64,000 nucleotides of DNA. Source: JBBQLG01 sp964251665. Lineage in GTDB: Bacteria; Bacteroidota; Bacteroidia; Cytophagales; Spirosomataceae. The position numbers were made by a program, and so were the translations under genes. The DNA is taken from positions 124,001-188,000 of the forward strand of contig CAXUKO010000001.1 of assembly GCA_964251665.1 (NCBI GenBank), written 5' to 3'. Below, in pieces: positions 35,298-43,470 of the stretch (its first letter is position 1; the number at the start of each line of letters is the position of its first letter). Below the pieces are notes generated by a model. It saw only the letters and a list, made by a program, of their open reading frames with translations, was not told the origin of the DNA and searched no databases.

Positions 35298-38200
35298 TTA
35301 AAACCCTTCTTTCTCGTCTTCCTTATCTTTCTTCTTCTCCTTTTCCTTCGGCGACTCTTTACCTTTTACTACTGTTTTGCCGGGAACCGGCACTATCTTA
35401 GGTTTCGGTGCAGGTTTCTCGCGGGTTTTGTATTGATCTAAGTACCGCTCGACAAATTGCGTTTTTTCATCTGCTGTAGCTGGTACAACCTCCATGGGGG
35501 CTGTCTTTGCTTTCTTGTCGCCTACCGATCCGGCACCAGCGGTGATGCGGTCGTTTATCTCCTGCTCCGACGTAATAATGGCTAACTGACCGGCCCCGGT
35601 GTTACTCGGCTTGAAATCATAAAAGGCCCAGACATCGGGCGATGCTTCCAGGTAAATAGTCGCTTCGTCACCAGTCGAGGTTTTCCGGATTTCGACAAAG
35701 CCGTCCATCTGCGCATTGATATCCGTGGCCTGAATGTTCGATACGCCCAACTGACCGATACTGTAAAAAGCGTTGGCTTTCTCCGACCAGCGGAGGTTCG
35801 CGTTGGCCAGCACCAGCGCGGCATTGAGTTTGGGCGAAGCCAGCGCCAGCGATACGTGCTGATTCTGCGATTTAGCCCGGTAATCGTCTACTGCTTTCTG
35901 ACCAATGAGGGGTAGCAGTTTATCTGAGGTCCGGTTTAGGTCATCGTCGGCGGGTTCGTCGTTTTTTTCCTCAAGGTTCGTCTTAACAAGTTTGTCAGCA
36001 ATGGCCAGGTTTAGCGCATCGGCAATCGGAAAGGTAAACGCCAGCAGCGTATTCAGCCGGTATGTCGCGCTATCCACATTTATCCGCGCAGAACCGGAAG
36101 CCAGCAAATACTGACTTGGCGTCGTATTGAGAAGGTTTAGCTTGCCTTTAAAGGTCATAATACCCTTGGGGTCATTGAAGGTAAATGCTCCTTCAATGTC
36201 GTCCAGATTCTCGGTGCTTTTGGGTACAATGCGGAATACTTTCTCTTTTTCATCGTAACGCATCACGCCCGTTGCCCGGAAAATGTCCTCATCACGGTTG
36301 TCTTCTTTTGGCGATAAAAACGATGGGTAGAGGCCCGCGCTGCCCGTGCGGTAATGAATACCGGCCACCAACGGCTGGTCGCCCTCATTTTTGAGCTTAT
36401 CATCCACCGTGATCTGGAATGTCTCGATCTTTTCCTTGAACGGAATCCAGCCGCCAACCAGATCGGTTCGCTTTTTCAGGGCGGGCTTCAGAAATCCGTC
36501 GAGCGCCAGGTCTTTTTCGGGAGCCTGCATCGTGATGTTACCCTTGAACTGCATTCGGGGAGCAAGCAGCAGGTTATCAGCTTCGTCCACTTCGGCACGG
36601 GCAACGGTGTAATAAGCCGTTTGGGGTTTTGCCGTTTCCTTCCGGCGCGATGCCTTACCTGTTGTCCGTAATCCCGCATCGGCGGTGACGACCGGCACCT
36701 CTTTCAACTCAAAACTGCCCATTTTGATGCTGGCTGTATCACCCGCTGCGGTTGGGAACATATACGTTGCATCACCCGCAAACCTCCCCCGCGACATAAT
36801 CTGAATATTGCCGTTCTTGAGTTTGTGATGCAGGCTGACGGTATCCAGCTCGAGCCGGGCGTTTTTAAAGGCCATCATCTCGCCGTTCCGTTTTATTGCC
36901 ACTAATCCTTTATCGGGATAAATCAGGGCATCGGCGGAATTGATACGGGGTACGCCACTGATGTTGAGCGTCATCTTCTCTACATCGTACAAAGCCGCTG
37001 CCCCGTTGAAAGTCAGTCCTTCCTGATCCTCACCGGTCGCCGTAAACGTCGAGGTTTTCACGTCGCCTTTCATCGCAATCGTTTTGGCCGTCATGTTCCA
37101 CTGCGCCCGGTTGATGTTGGTTTTATAGGCTGCAAACGGGAATTCCATGCTGGAGCTAAGCGTGTCGTCAATAGCCTGTCCTTTCTTTGCGTTAATGGCC
37201 AAATTGACGATGCCTTTTACCTGATTGAAATCAACGTCAAGATCATTGCCCAATAGCATAGGCTTGCCGAACGTCGGCCCGGCAGCCTCCTTATCCGAGG
37301 TGATTTTGAACTGTGCGTTATCGGCCAGGAAGCCTTCTTTATTGAATTTGAACGATTCGGACGACGCTTCAGAGTCCTTCCGGCGGAGTGTTCCGTTACC
37401 AAAGAGACCCGTTGACCGCATGACCAGTGTTCCCTCCAACTGCGTTGTGGCGTTGTAAAAATTGAAGTTGTTTTTCTGGGTCATCACCACCAGACTGTCC
37501 ACTTTGGGCATCCATTTCAGAGTAAAATTGCTGATGTCGACCTTGGGGAAATAAGTCTGAACTGCATTCGCCTTAGCCGGACCAGGTTTCGCAATCAACC
37601 CTTCGCGGATCTCGCCCGTAGTGCCCGACGCCAGCAGCGAATCGGTCATGAACAGAATGTCCTTTGTGTTAAAACTGGCCGTCAGGTGATTCAGTACAAC
37701 ACCCTCGGCCCGCAACCCGCTTTTGTCCATGGAGAGGTTACCGGTAAACTTCACGTTCGATTTGGTTCCATACACCGGGTAGCCCGCTGCAGGGGGCGTA
37801 TGCACAAAACCGAGGGTATTATCCGGCATGGTTTTAAGCTCTGTTTTAAATGGCGGTAAGATGCCATCCGAATAAAACGTGCCCACGAACGAGATATCCC
37901 CTTTTCCGAGGCTGTCGTTGTCGATGGCCGGGATTTTAAAATACACCTTCTCGTTGTACGTAGTTGTTCCCCGATTGGGCTGATTGAAGTACACCGTCAT
38001 CCCCTCGGGCATCACTAACCGCTGTGTCGTTTTCTTCCCCGCTACCCGGCCCGACTTGTTGTCGGCCGTGCCAAAAAAGACGGTACCGGGCTTTTCGTAT
38101 TTGATATCACCCCCTACTTCGTTCGTCTTTCCCTGCGCGGCTAATTTCTGGGGCGTGAACGTGATGGAGTCAATCTTATTCATAGCCATTGAGAACTTGT

Positions 38201-40220
38201 CGTAATCGAAGGCCAGATTTTGCCCCGAATACCGAAAATTACCCGATTTCAACTGGCCGTTAAACGTGAACGAACGCCCTTTGCCGATACGCAGGGTCCG
38301 GTCGCGGGGGATGCCGGTAATCTTGAGCGAATCCGAAATGGTAAAACGCGTGACGCCCCGCACGGTCATCACATTATCCTTCAGGTCAATGGTGGCATTT
38401 TTGGTGCTGTCGCTGGACGTAAACAGCGATTGAATCTGAAAGTTGTCATAATCGCGCTGTTTGGCGTAGGCCAACACGTATAGAATTCCCTTACGGCTGA
38501 GCCGCATCAGGCCGGAGTTCACATCACGGTCGATGTAGCCGTCGATCACCATCTGATTCAGCGGCCCTGTCAGTGCGTCGGGCTTTAACTTAGCGAACTG
38601 TGCGAGGTCTTCCGGTAGAAACGTCTGTGTTTTTTTGATCGATACGTAATTACCTGCGATCTGCAACGGGTGAAAGCCATAGTCTATGGCGATGCTGGAA
38701 TAGCGCTGCGGCTGAAAATAGTCAAAAGATTCTAAGCGGACTGGTACCTCACGTTTAGCGCCAATCTGGTAAAAATCAACTTTTTGCCGCGCCAGGTCCC
38801 ACCGGACTACTTCGGGCTGGATATAAAACTTATGGTAGACATCCGAGAAGGGAACACGACCATAAACTGTCCGGTCTATGCGGTTGAGCCAGGCCGTACG
38901 TTGTGGCTTGCTAAAGCGGAACTGTACAGCGGGATGAGTAAGCGAATCCGTGCCCAAATACCCCGTAAATTGTGCCACCGACGCCGTTATGAGTGAATCG
39001 GCAAATGTGAACCGGGGGGTGCTGACTTTGAAGGCGGGTTTTCCGTCCTGTTTCACGACCAGCGTCGCTAACTGACCACTGGCCGACGCCCCCACCATCT
39101 GTAAACCCGATAAGGCCAAGCCACCCCGATAGTCGATACCCGGACCGAGGTTTGGAATTAATACGTCGCTTTGCCACGACATAAAACGCGGGTAGCCGAC
39201 CGGTTGACCAGCGGAACGTTTCTGCGCTATGTACTCAAAGACGCCTTTTACGGGCTTAAAATTAGCGTAAGTAAGCGTTACGTCATCGGCGGAGATGCGG
39301 GGGCTTTGGGTCGTTAACGCGTACTCGCCGAAGGTCACAAAGATGTCTGGTCGTTCTACCAGCGCCCACGAAAATTTTCCGCCTTTGCCAACCAATACCC
39401 CGTCTTTCAGGAGTAAGTCGCCGGACGTGTTTTCCAGCAGTACCGAATCACCGGTAGCAACCAGGGCTACCGAGGCTCCTTTAAACGAAATCACCGCACC
39501 GCTTACAGTTGGTATGGGCCGACGCTGAGGAATAAAGAGTTTACCAAGCGGCCGGGCCATTCCTGAATCTCTGGGCAGCGGATCATCCCAGCCATCAAAT
39601 CGGCTGGCGGCAGGGGACGGGTTCACCGCTGAAGCGGATGCCGGATCGGTAGCCGCAGCATCGGTAACTGCTCCGGGCTTGTCGAGCCAGGCGAAGGAGA
39701 AGGTACCACCCAACAGGTACATTTTATTGTAATTGCTGGTATAAATCAGCCGGCCGGCCAGAAACTGCCGGGCCGTTTCCATCGCTTTGGCAAAGGCTTT
39801 CAGGTCGTTGGTATCGACCAGTTTATCGGCCATCAACAGGTAGTTATCCAGTTCCGCTGATGTCAGGCCGGGCGTCTGGGTATGCACCGCATGGTATAAA
39901 CCGTCGAACAAGGGCGCAAAATGCGTAGCAGCCTGATACCGCTTCTGTACCATTTTACGGCTCAGAGCTATAATTCGGTCGCGTTGAGCCGGGTTGAGCG
40001 CGTTTTCTGTCCAAAGTGTTTCCAGATTGCGCTCAGCCCGAACGGCCACACCGCCACCGGTTGCCATTAGTTTCTGCAAATCACCCAGAAACTGATCCGG
40101 ATTATCGGACAGTTTAACGTTCTGGCCAAACGTGGTCAGGCCGAGTAATAAAAAGAATAGACTACTTCCTACAATGCGCCTGTAGCAAAAAGAGTAGCGG
40201 TAAACGTTGCTGCGTCCCAT
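35298..40220 (-). CDS. Very large exported protein of unknown function (about 1,640 residues)
   Basis: An N-terminal signal peptide (IVGSSLFFLLLGLTTFGQ) is followed by a helical domain (about residues 25-165) and then more than 1,000 residues of short beta-strand-like repeats with no catalytic motif I recognise, suggesting a long beta-sheet or solenoid structure in the periplasm. Typical segments are RLSRKGILYVLAYAKQRDYD, LRIGKGRSFTFNGQLKSG and FAFKGKLNLLNTT-like strands that describe layered repeats. The C-terminus is an extended charged tail, rich in Lys, Glu and Pro (about the last 60 residues). ATG 40220 is preferred; ATG 40250 is in frame too. The start overlaps the 3' end of prmA by about 50 bp in another frame. 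The family seems restricted to Bacteroidota; function unknown. Confidence 0.85.
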   Translation of the reverse strand: MGRSNVYRYSFCYRRIVGSSLFFLLLGLTTFGQNVKLSDNPDQFLGDLQKLMATGGGVAVRAERNLETLWTENALNPAQRDRIIALSRKMVQKRYQAATHFAPLFDGLYHAVHTQTPGLTSAELDNYLLMADKLVDTNDLKAFAKAMETARQFLAGRLIYTSNYNKMYLLGGTFSFAWLDKPGAVTDAAATDPASASAVNPSPAASRFDGWDDPLPRDSGMARPLGKLFIPQRRPIPTVSGAVISFKGASVALVATGDSVLLENTSGDLLLKDGVLVGKGGKFSWALVERPDIFVTFGEYALTTQSPRISADDVTLTYANFKPVKGVFEYIAQKRSAGQPVGYPRFMSWQSDVLIPNLGPGIDYRGGLALSGLQMVGASASGQLATLVVKQDGKPAFKVSTPRFTFADSLITASVAQFTGYLGTDSLTHPAVQFRFSKPQRTAWLNRIDRTVYGRVPFSDVYHKFYIQPEVVRWDLARQKVDFYQIGAKREVPVRLESFDYFQPQRYSSIAIDYGFHPLQIAGNYVSIKKTQTFLPEDLAQFAKLKPDALTGPLNQMVIDGYIDRDVNSGLMRLSRKGILYVLAYAKQRDYDNFQIQSLFTSSDSTKNATIDLKDNVMTVRGVTRFTISDSLKITGIPRDRTLRIGKGRSFTFNGQLKSGNFRYSGQNLAFDYDKFSMAMNKIDSITFTPQKLAAQGKTNEVGGDIKYEKPGTVFFGTADNKSGRVAGKKTTQRLVMPEGMTVYFNQPNRGTTTYNEKVYFKIPAIDNDSLGKGDISFVGTFYSDGILPPFKTELKTMPDNTLGFVHTPPAAGYPVYGTKSNVKFTGNLSMDKSGLRAEGVVLNHLTASFNTKDILFMTDSLLASGTTGEIREGLIAKPGPAKANAVQTYFPKVDISNFTLKWMPKVDSLVVMTQKNNFNFYNATTQLEGTLVMRSTGLFGNGTLRRKDSEASSESFKFNKEGFLADNAQFKITSDKEAAGPTFGKPMLLGNDLDVDFNQVKGIVNLAINAKKGQAIDDTLSSSMEFPFAAYKTNINRAQWNMTAKTIAMKGDVKTSTFTATGEDQEGLTFNGAAALYDVEKMTLNISGVPRINSADALIYPDKGLVAIKRNGEMMAFKNARLELDTVSLHHKLKNGNIQIMSRGRFAGDATYMFPTAAGDTASIKMGSFELKEVPVVTADAGLRTTGKASRRKETAKPQTAYYTVARAEVDEADNLLLAPRMQFKGNITMQAPEKDLALDGFLKPALKKRTDLVGGWIPFKEKIETFQITVDDKLKNEGDQPLVAGIHYRTGSAGLYPSFLSPKEDNRDEDIFRATGVMRYDEKEKVFRIVPKSTENLDDIEGAFTFNDPKGIMTFKGKLNLLNTTPSQYLLASGSARINVDSATYRLNTLLAFTFPIADALNLAIADKLVKTNLEEKNDEPADDDLNRTSDKLLPLIGQKAVDDYRAKSQNQHVSLALASPKLNAALVLANANLRWSEKANAFYSIGQLGVSNIQATDINAQMDGFVEIRKTSTGDEATIYLEASPDVWAFYDFKPSNTGAGQLAIITSEQEINDRITAGAGSVGDKKAKTAPMEVVPATADEKTQFVERYLDQYKTREKPAPKPKIVPVPGKTVVKGKESPKEKEKKKDKEDEKEGF

Positions 40221-41089
40221 GTTGATTTCGTAAAAGCCAGTGATGTCCATTGATTGTTGGCCATACCCACCGTAAAATTCAGTCCTGATTCTACCGCTTT
40301 CTGTTGAATATCCGGCGAATCTGTCTCGTAAAAGCCACTAACAATCAAGTGGCCTCCTTCTTTTAATAAACTGGTGTAGACTGGAATTTCGGCCAGTAAT
40401 ACATTCCGGTTGATATTAGCCAGAATGATGGCAAAAAGCGTGGGTGTCCAACTTAACCAGTTGTGGTCTGATGTCTCGGTTTGGTCTTTCAGGTTTTCAA
40501 TTGTTCCCTGAAATACCTGCACCTGCGGGCAATTGTTCAGGATAGCATTCTCGCGGGCATTTTCGACGGCCCACTCCTCAATATCGAACGCCAGCACCGC
40601 CCGTGCACCCAGTTTAGCCGCCAGAATCGCCAGGATACCCGTTCCTGAACCTACATCCAGCACTACTTTCCCGGCATGGTCAACGCGGAGTTGCTGCTCC
40701 AGCATCATGGCCGTGGTTTCGTGATGCCCCGTCCCGAACGACATTTTCGGATTGATGATCAGGTCGTGCGTAAACCGGGAATCAGGCTCATGAAATGAGG
40801 CCCGCACACGCACCTGAGATGCTACCTCAATTGGTTGGTAATCACGCTCCCATTCGGCATTCCAGTTCCTCTTTTCTAACGTATTCACCTGGTAGGCTAT
40901 TGCCGTCTGAGCTGCGTATTTACCGACCACCGCATCGACCTCAGCCTGCCTGAAATCGGACTCTGGAATGTAAGCGTTGACACCCTCGTCGGTCTCAACA
41001 AAGGACTCAAAACCCAGTTCTCCGAGTTCGGCGATAAGGATGTCGGTAAAGTCAGGATCGAGCGTGAGTTGTAGTTCAATGTAGTTCAT
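40169..41089 (-). CDS. prmA: Ribosomal protein L11 methyltransferase
   Basis: A 306-residue cytosolic SAM-dependent methyltransferase that trimethylates ribosomal protein L11. The N-terminal recognition domain begins YIELQLTLDPDFTDILIAE; the SAM-binding motif is KVVLDVGSGTGILAILAAK; FAIILANINRNVLLAEIP carries the NPPY-like region typical of PrmA (ANIxxxxL). The last 17 residues, after NNQWTSLAFTKS, extend past the usual family end and overlap the start of the next gene, so they may be neutral read-through of a mutated stop. Confidence 0.92.
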   Translation of the reverse strand: MNYIELQLTLDPDFTDILIAELGELGFESFVETDEGVNAYIPESDFRQAEVDAVVGKYAAQTAIAYQVNTLEKRNWNAEWERDYQPIEVASQVRVRASFHEPDSRFTHDLIINPKMSFGTGHHETTAMMLEQQLRVDHAGKVVLDVGSGTGILAILAAKLGARAVLAFDIEEWAVENARENAILNNCPQVQVFQGTIENLKDQTETSDHNWLSWTPTLFAIILANINRNVLLAEIPVYTSLLKEGGHLIVSGFYETDSPDIQQKAVESGLNFTVGMANNQWTSLAFTKSTWDAATFTATLFATGAL

Positions 41090-41471
41090 ACATCAAAGAA
41101 ACGCAGAAGCCGGGGGAATCGAAAGTGATGCCACTGGTGGGCGTTGTTACTTCAGCGGGGCTTTTGTGGAAGGGGCAAACCCGGTTTTGTGAGTCAAATG
41201 CCCTTATACCGCCAGTAGTAAATGCTGCTTCTCCGCCACCGCTTTATACAGGCGGATCATTTTCGGTATGCTCTTATCATGGATAACGTTCGTAGTACGT
41301 GGCTCAGAAGTCGCAAAGCGCAGCTGGATAACCTGCCCGCTACCGTTGGGTAAAAGGGTCTATTTTCCCCTTGTGCTTCATAAACAAACGGCAGACTTTT
41401 ACAGGTAATCGGCTCATAATGAACGTACTTATGAGTAGTCAGTCATACACTTACCTTCACTCCCTTATCCA
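41090..41471. other. Intergenic region with a possible coding remnant on the minus strand
   Basis: About 380 bp between divergent genes. On the minus strand 41349-41214 reads as an open stretch without a start codon: TLLPNGSGQVIQLRFATSEP, then KSIPKMIRLYKAVAEKQHLL and AV plus stop. It looks protein-like but has no clear family, and a stop (41352-41350) lies just upstream. It may be the tail of a decayed gene. No hairpin or promoter pair is convincing otherwise. Confidence 0.35.
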
Positions 41472-43157
41472 ATGGCAACTCCAACTCCACAACGTCCCGC
41501 ATCCGGGCATGGTACTCCTCCACGCGGGTTGAACTCGACCGTCAACTCGACTCTTTTTCAGGGCCGTTTCGGGCGAATGTTCCGCGCTTTGCCCCCTGCT
41601 CTTTTTAACGATGATGACCTTATTGCACTGGCAACGGCCATGACGGCCGAACCGGAAGCCGGACTCACCCCCGAAACGGAGAACGACAACGAGGAGAACT
41701 TCGGCATTCCAGCCGGGTACACCTACTTCGGCCAATTCATCGACCACGATATTACGTTTGATCCGATGAGCAGCCTGATTAAGCAGAACGACCCCGATGG
41801 GTTAGTCGATTTCAGAACACCAGCCCTTGATCTGGATAATCTCTATGGCCGTGGGCCGGACGATCAGCCCTACATGTACGAGCCTAACGGCCGAAAATTT
41901 CTGCTTGGCGACCGGTTTCTGACGGGGAATGTGCCTACGCAAAATCTAACCCGAGATTTGCCCCGGTTCCACGAGCGGGCGTTGATTGGCGACAAACGCA
42001 ACGATGAGAACGTGATCGTTTCGCAGCTACAGGGGCTTTTCCTGCGGTTTCACAACCACATAGCCGATTTATGCCCTGATGAAACCTTTGAGCAGATTCA
42101 GCGAAAGGTGCGGTGGCATTATCAGTGGCTGGTGATTTTCGATTTTCTGCCCCGGATCGTAGGCCGAAAAATGGTTAAGAAAATTCTCCCCCATTTTTTT
42201 CAGGACCCTGCCAGTCCCGACCATGAACAGTCGATCTACGACAATAAGCCAAAACTAAATTTCTTTCACTGGAAAGAAGCGCCTTATATGCCGGTCGAAT
42301 TCAGCGTAGCGGCCTACCGCTTCGGCCATTCAATGGTACGTCCTGTATATCGGCTAAGCGGGCTGGATCTTCCGAATGAAACGGAGGTAGAGGGCCTGGA
42401 TGGTCGTAAAATGGTGTTTGACCCATCCCCCAACGATGGGCTGAATGGTTTCCGGGAATTCCCCGACAGCTGGGGCATTGACTGGAGCCTGTTTTTCGAT
42501 TCGCCAACGCACAGGCTCTCACCGGATTCAACGGGGCCAGGTCGGGTGCAACCGTCCTACAAAATAGATACCTCGCTGGTAGCTCCACTAAAATTTCTGC
42601 CAGAGTTCTCGGTAAAAGGCACCAACGATCCGATTGATGTATTTGGCGCTAACCCTCCACGCAAAGAAATCAGCATGCTGGCGCTTCGCAATCTGATGCG
42701 GGGCAGTCGATTAGGGTTGCCTTCGGGTCAGGCTGTAGCGCATCAGATGGGCATCGTTCCTATTCCTGACGCTGAACTGCTGGTCGGCAAAGCAAACGCT
42801 GATGGACTGCCAACGGGAAAAGATTCCGCCGAAACGAAGGCAATTACCGACATCTCGGCAGCTTTCGCCAATAAAGCTCCGCTGTGGTTTTATATATTGG
42901 CGGAGGCCCGGCACGGCTGGGTAAAAGCGGTGCAGCATTTACCGACCGATGAAGAAAAAGATAACACGCATACGCATTTGGGGCCTGTAGGTGGCCGTAT
43001 TGTGGCGGAGGTGCTGATTGGTCTGCTTTGGGGTGACAGCAACTCTTTTTTGAGTGCTTATTCAACGTTCACTCCCGAGTTTGGCGACAAAACAGCTGTA
43101 TCCGTCTTCGACAGGTTTACAATGGCCGATCTAATAAACGCGGTTCCACCAGTTTAA
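41472..43157 (+). CDS. Animal-type haem peroxidase (peroxidase-cyclooxygenase superfamily)
   Basis: A 561-residue protein. The distal haem side is FGQFIDHDITFDP (His92 with Asp91, covalent-haem type Asp), the catalytic Arg region is RNDENVIVSQLQGLFLRFHN (about residues 176-195), and the proximal side is AAYRFGHSMVRPVYRLS (His286). These are the hallmarks of the myeloperoxidase/cyclooxygenase family, which is patchy in bacteria. It uses peroxide to oxidise halides or organic substrates. No signal peptide is visible, so location is uncertain. A tRNA-Gln gene follows 119 bp later. Confidence 0.92.
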   Translation: MATPTPQRPASGHGTPPRGLNSTVNSTLFQGRFGRMFRALPPALFNDDDLIALATAMTAEPEAGLTPETENDNEENFGIPAGYTYFGQFIDHDITFDPMSSLIKQNDPDGLVDFRTPALDLDNLYGRGPDDQPYMYEPNGRKFLLGDRFLTGNVPTQNLTRDLPRFHERALIGDKRNDENVIVSQLQGLFLRFHNHIADLCPDETFEQIQRKVRWHYQWLVIFDFLPRIVGRKMVKKILPHFFQDPASPDHEQSIYDNKPKLNFFHWKEAPYMPVEFSVAAYRFGHSMVRPVYRLSGLDLPNETEVEGLDGRKMVFDPSPNDGLNGFREFPDSWGIDWSLFFDSPTHRLSPDSTGPGRVQPSYKIDTSLVAPLKFLPEFSVKGTNDPIDVFGANPPRKEISMLALRNLMRGSRLGLPSGQAVAHQMGIVPIPDAELLVGKANADGLPTGKDSAETKAITDISAAFANKAPLWFYILAEARHGWVKAVQHLPTDEEKDNTHTHLGPVGGRIVAEVLIGLLWGDSNSFLSAYSTFTPEFGDKTAVSVFDRFTMADLINAVPPV

Positions 43158-43276
43158 TGGCAGGCAGTACGTGTCGCTTCCGATTTGTAAAATAGGTTTG
43201 TCCTGGTTACAACAAAAAATTTCGGGTTGGGAACAATCGTTGGCGCGTGGCAGTTTCCTATTTGGATTTAATCCAC

Positions 43277-43348
43277 TGCCAGATCGTATAGCGGTTATTA
43301 CCCCAGACTCTGACTCTGGTGACCTTGGTTCGATTCCAGGTCTGGCAA
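43277..43348 (+). tRNA. tRNA-Gln (anticodon CUG)
   Basis: A complete cloverleaf can be drawn: acceptor TGCCAGA/TCTGGCA with the U1-A72 pair typical of tRNA-Gln, U8, A14 and GG in the D loop, anticodon stem CCAGA/TCTGG with loop CTCTGAC (anticodon CTG, positions 34-36), T stem CTTGG/CCAGG with loop TTCGATT, and discriminator A. CCA is not encoded. A perfect palindrome downstream probably ends transcription. Confidence 0.88.
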
Positions 43349-43360
43349 CATAGATTAGCT

Positions 43361-43418
43361 GCCATTCAACAAAAATCCCCGACTTCTGTACAGAAGTCGG
43401 GGATTTTTGTTGAATGGC
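43361..43418. terminator. Perfect 58-bp palindrome after tRNA-Gln
   Basis: Half-sites 43361-43389 and 43390-43418 are exact reverse complements (29 bp each) with A5/T5 runs within the arms. It lies 13 bp after tRNA-Gln and before the end of the convergent surface-protein gene. Confidence 0.85.
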
Positions 43419-43470
43419 AATATCTTATGAATTACGTTTATTCTAAGGCGTGGTTATGTCTATTGACGCT

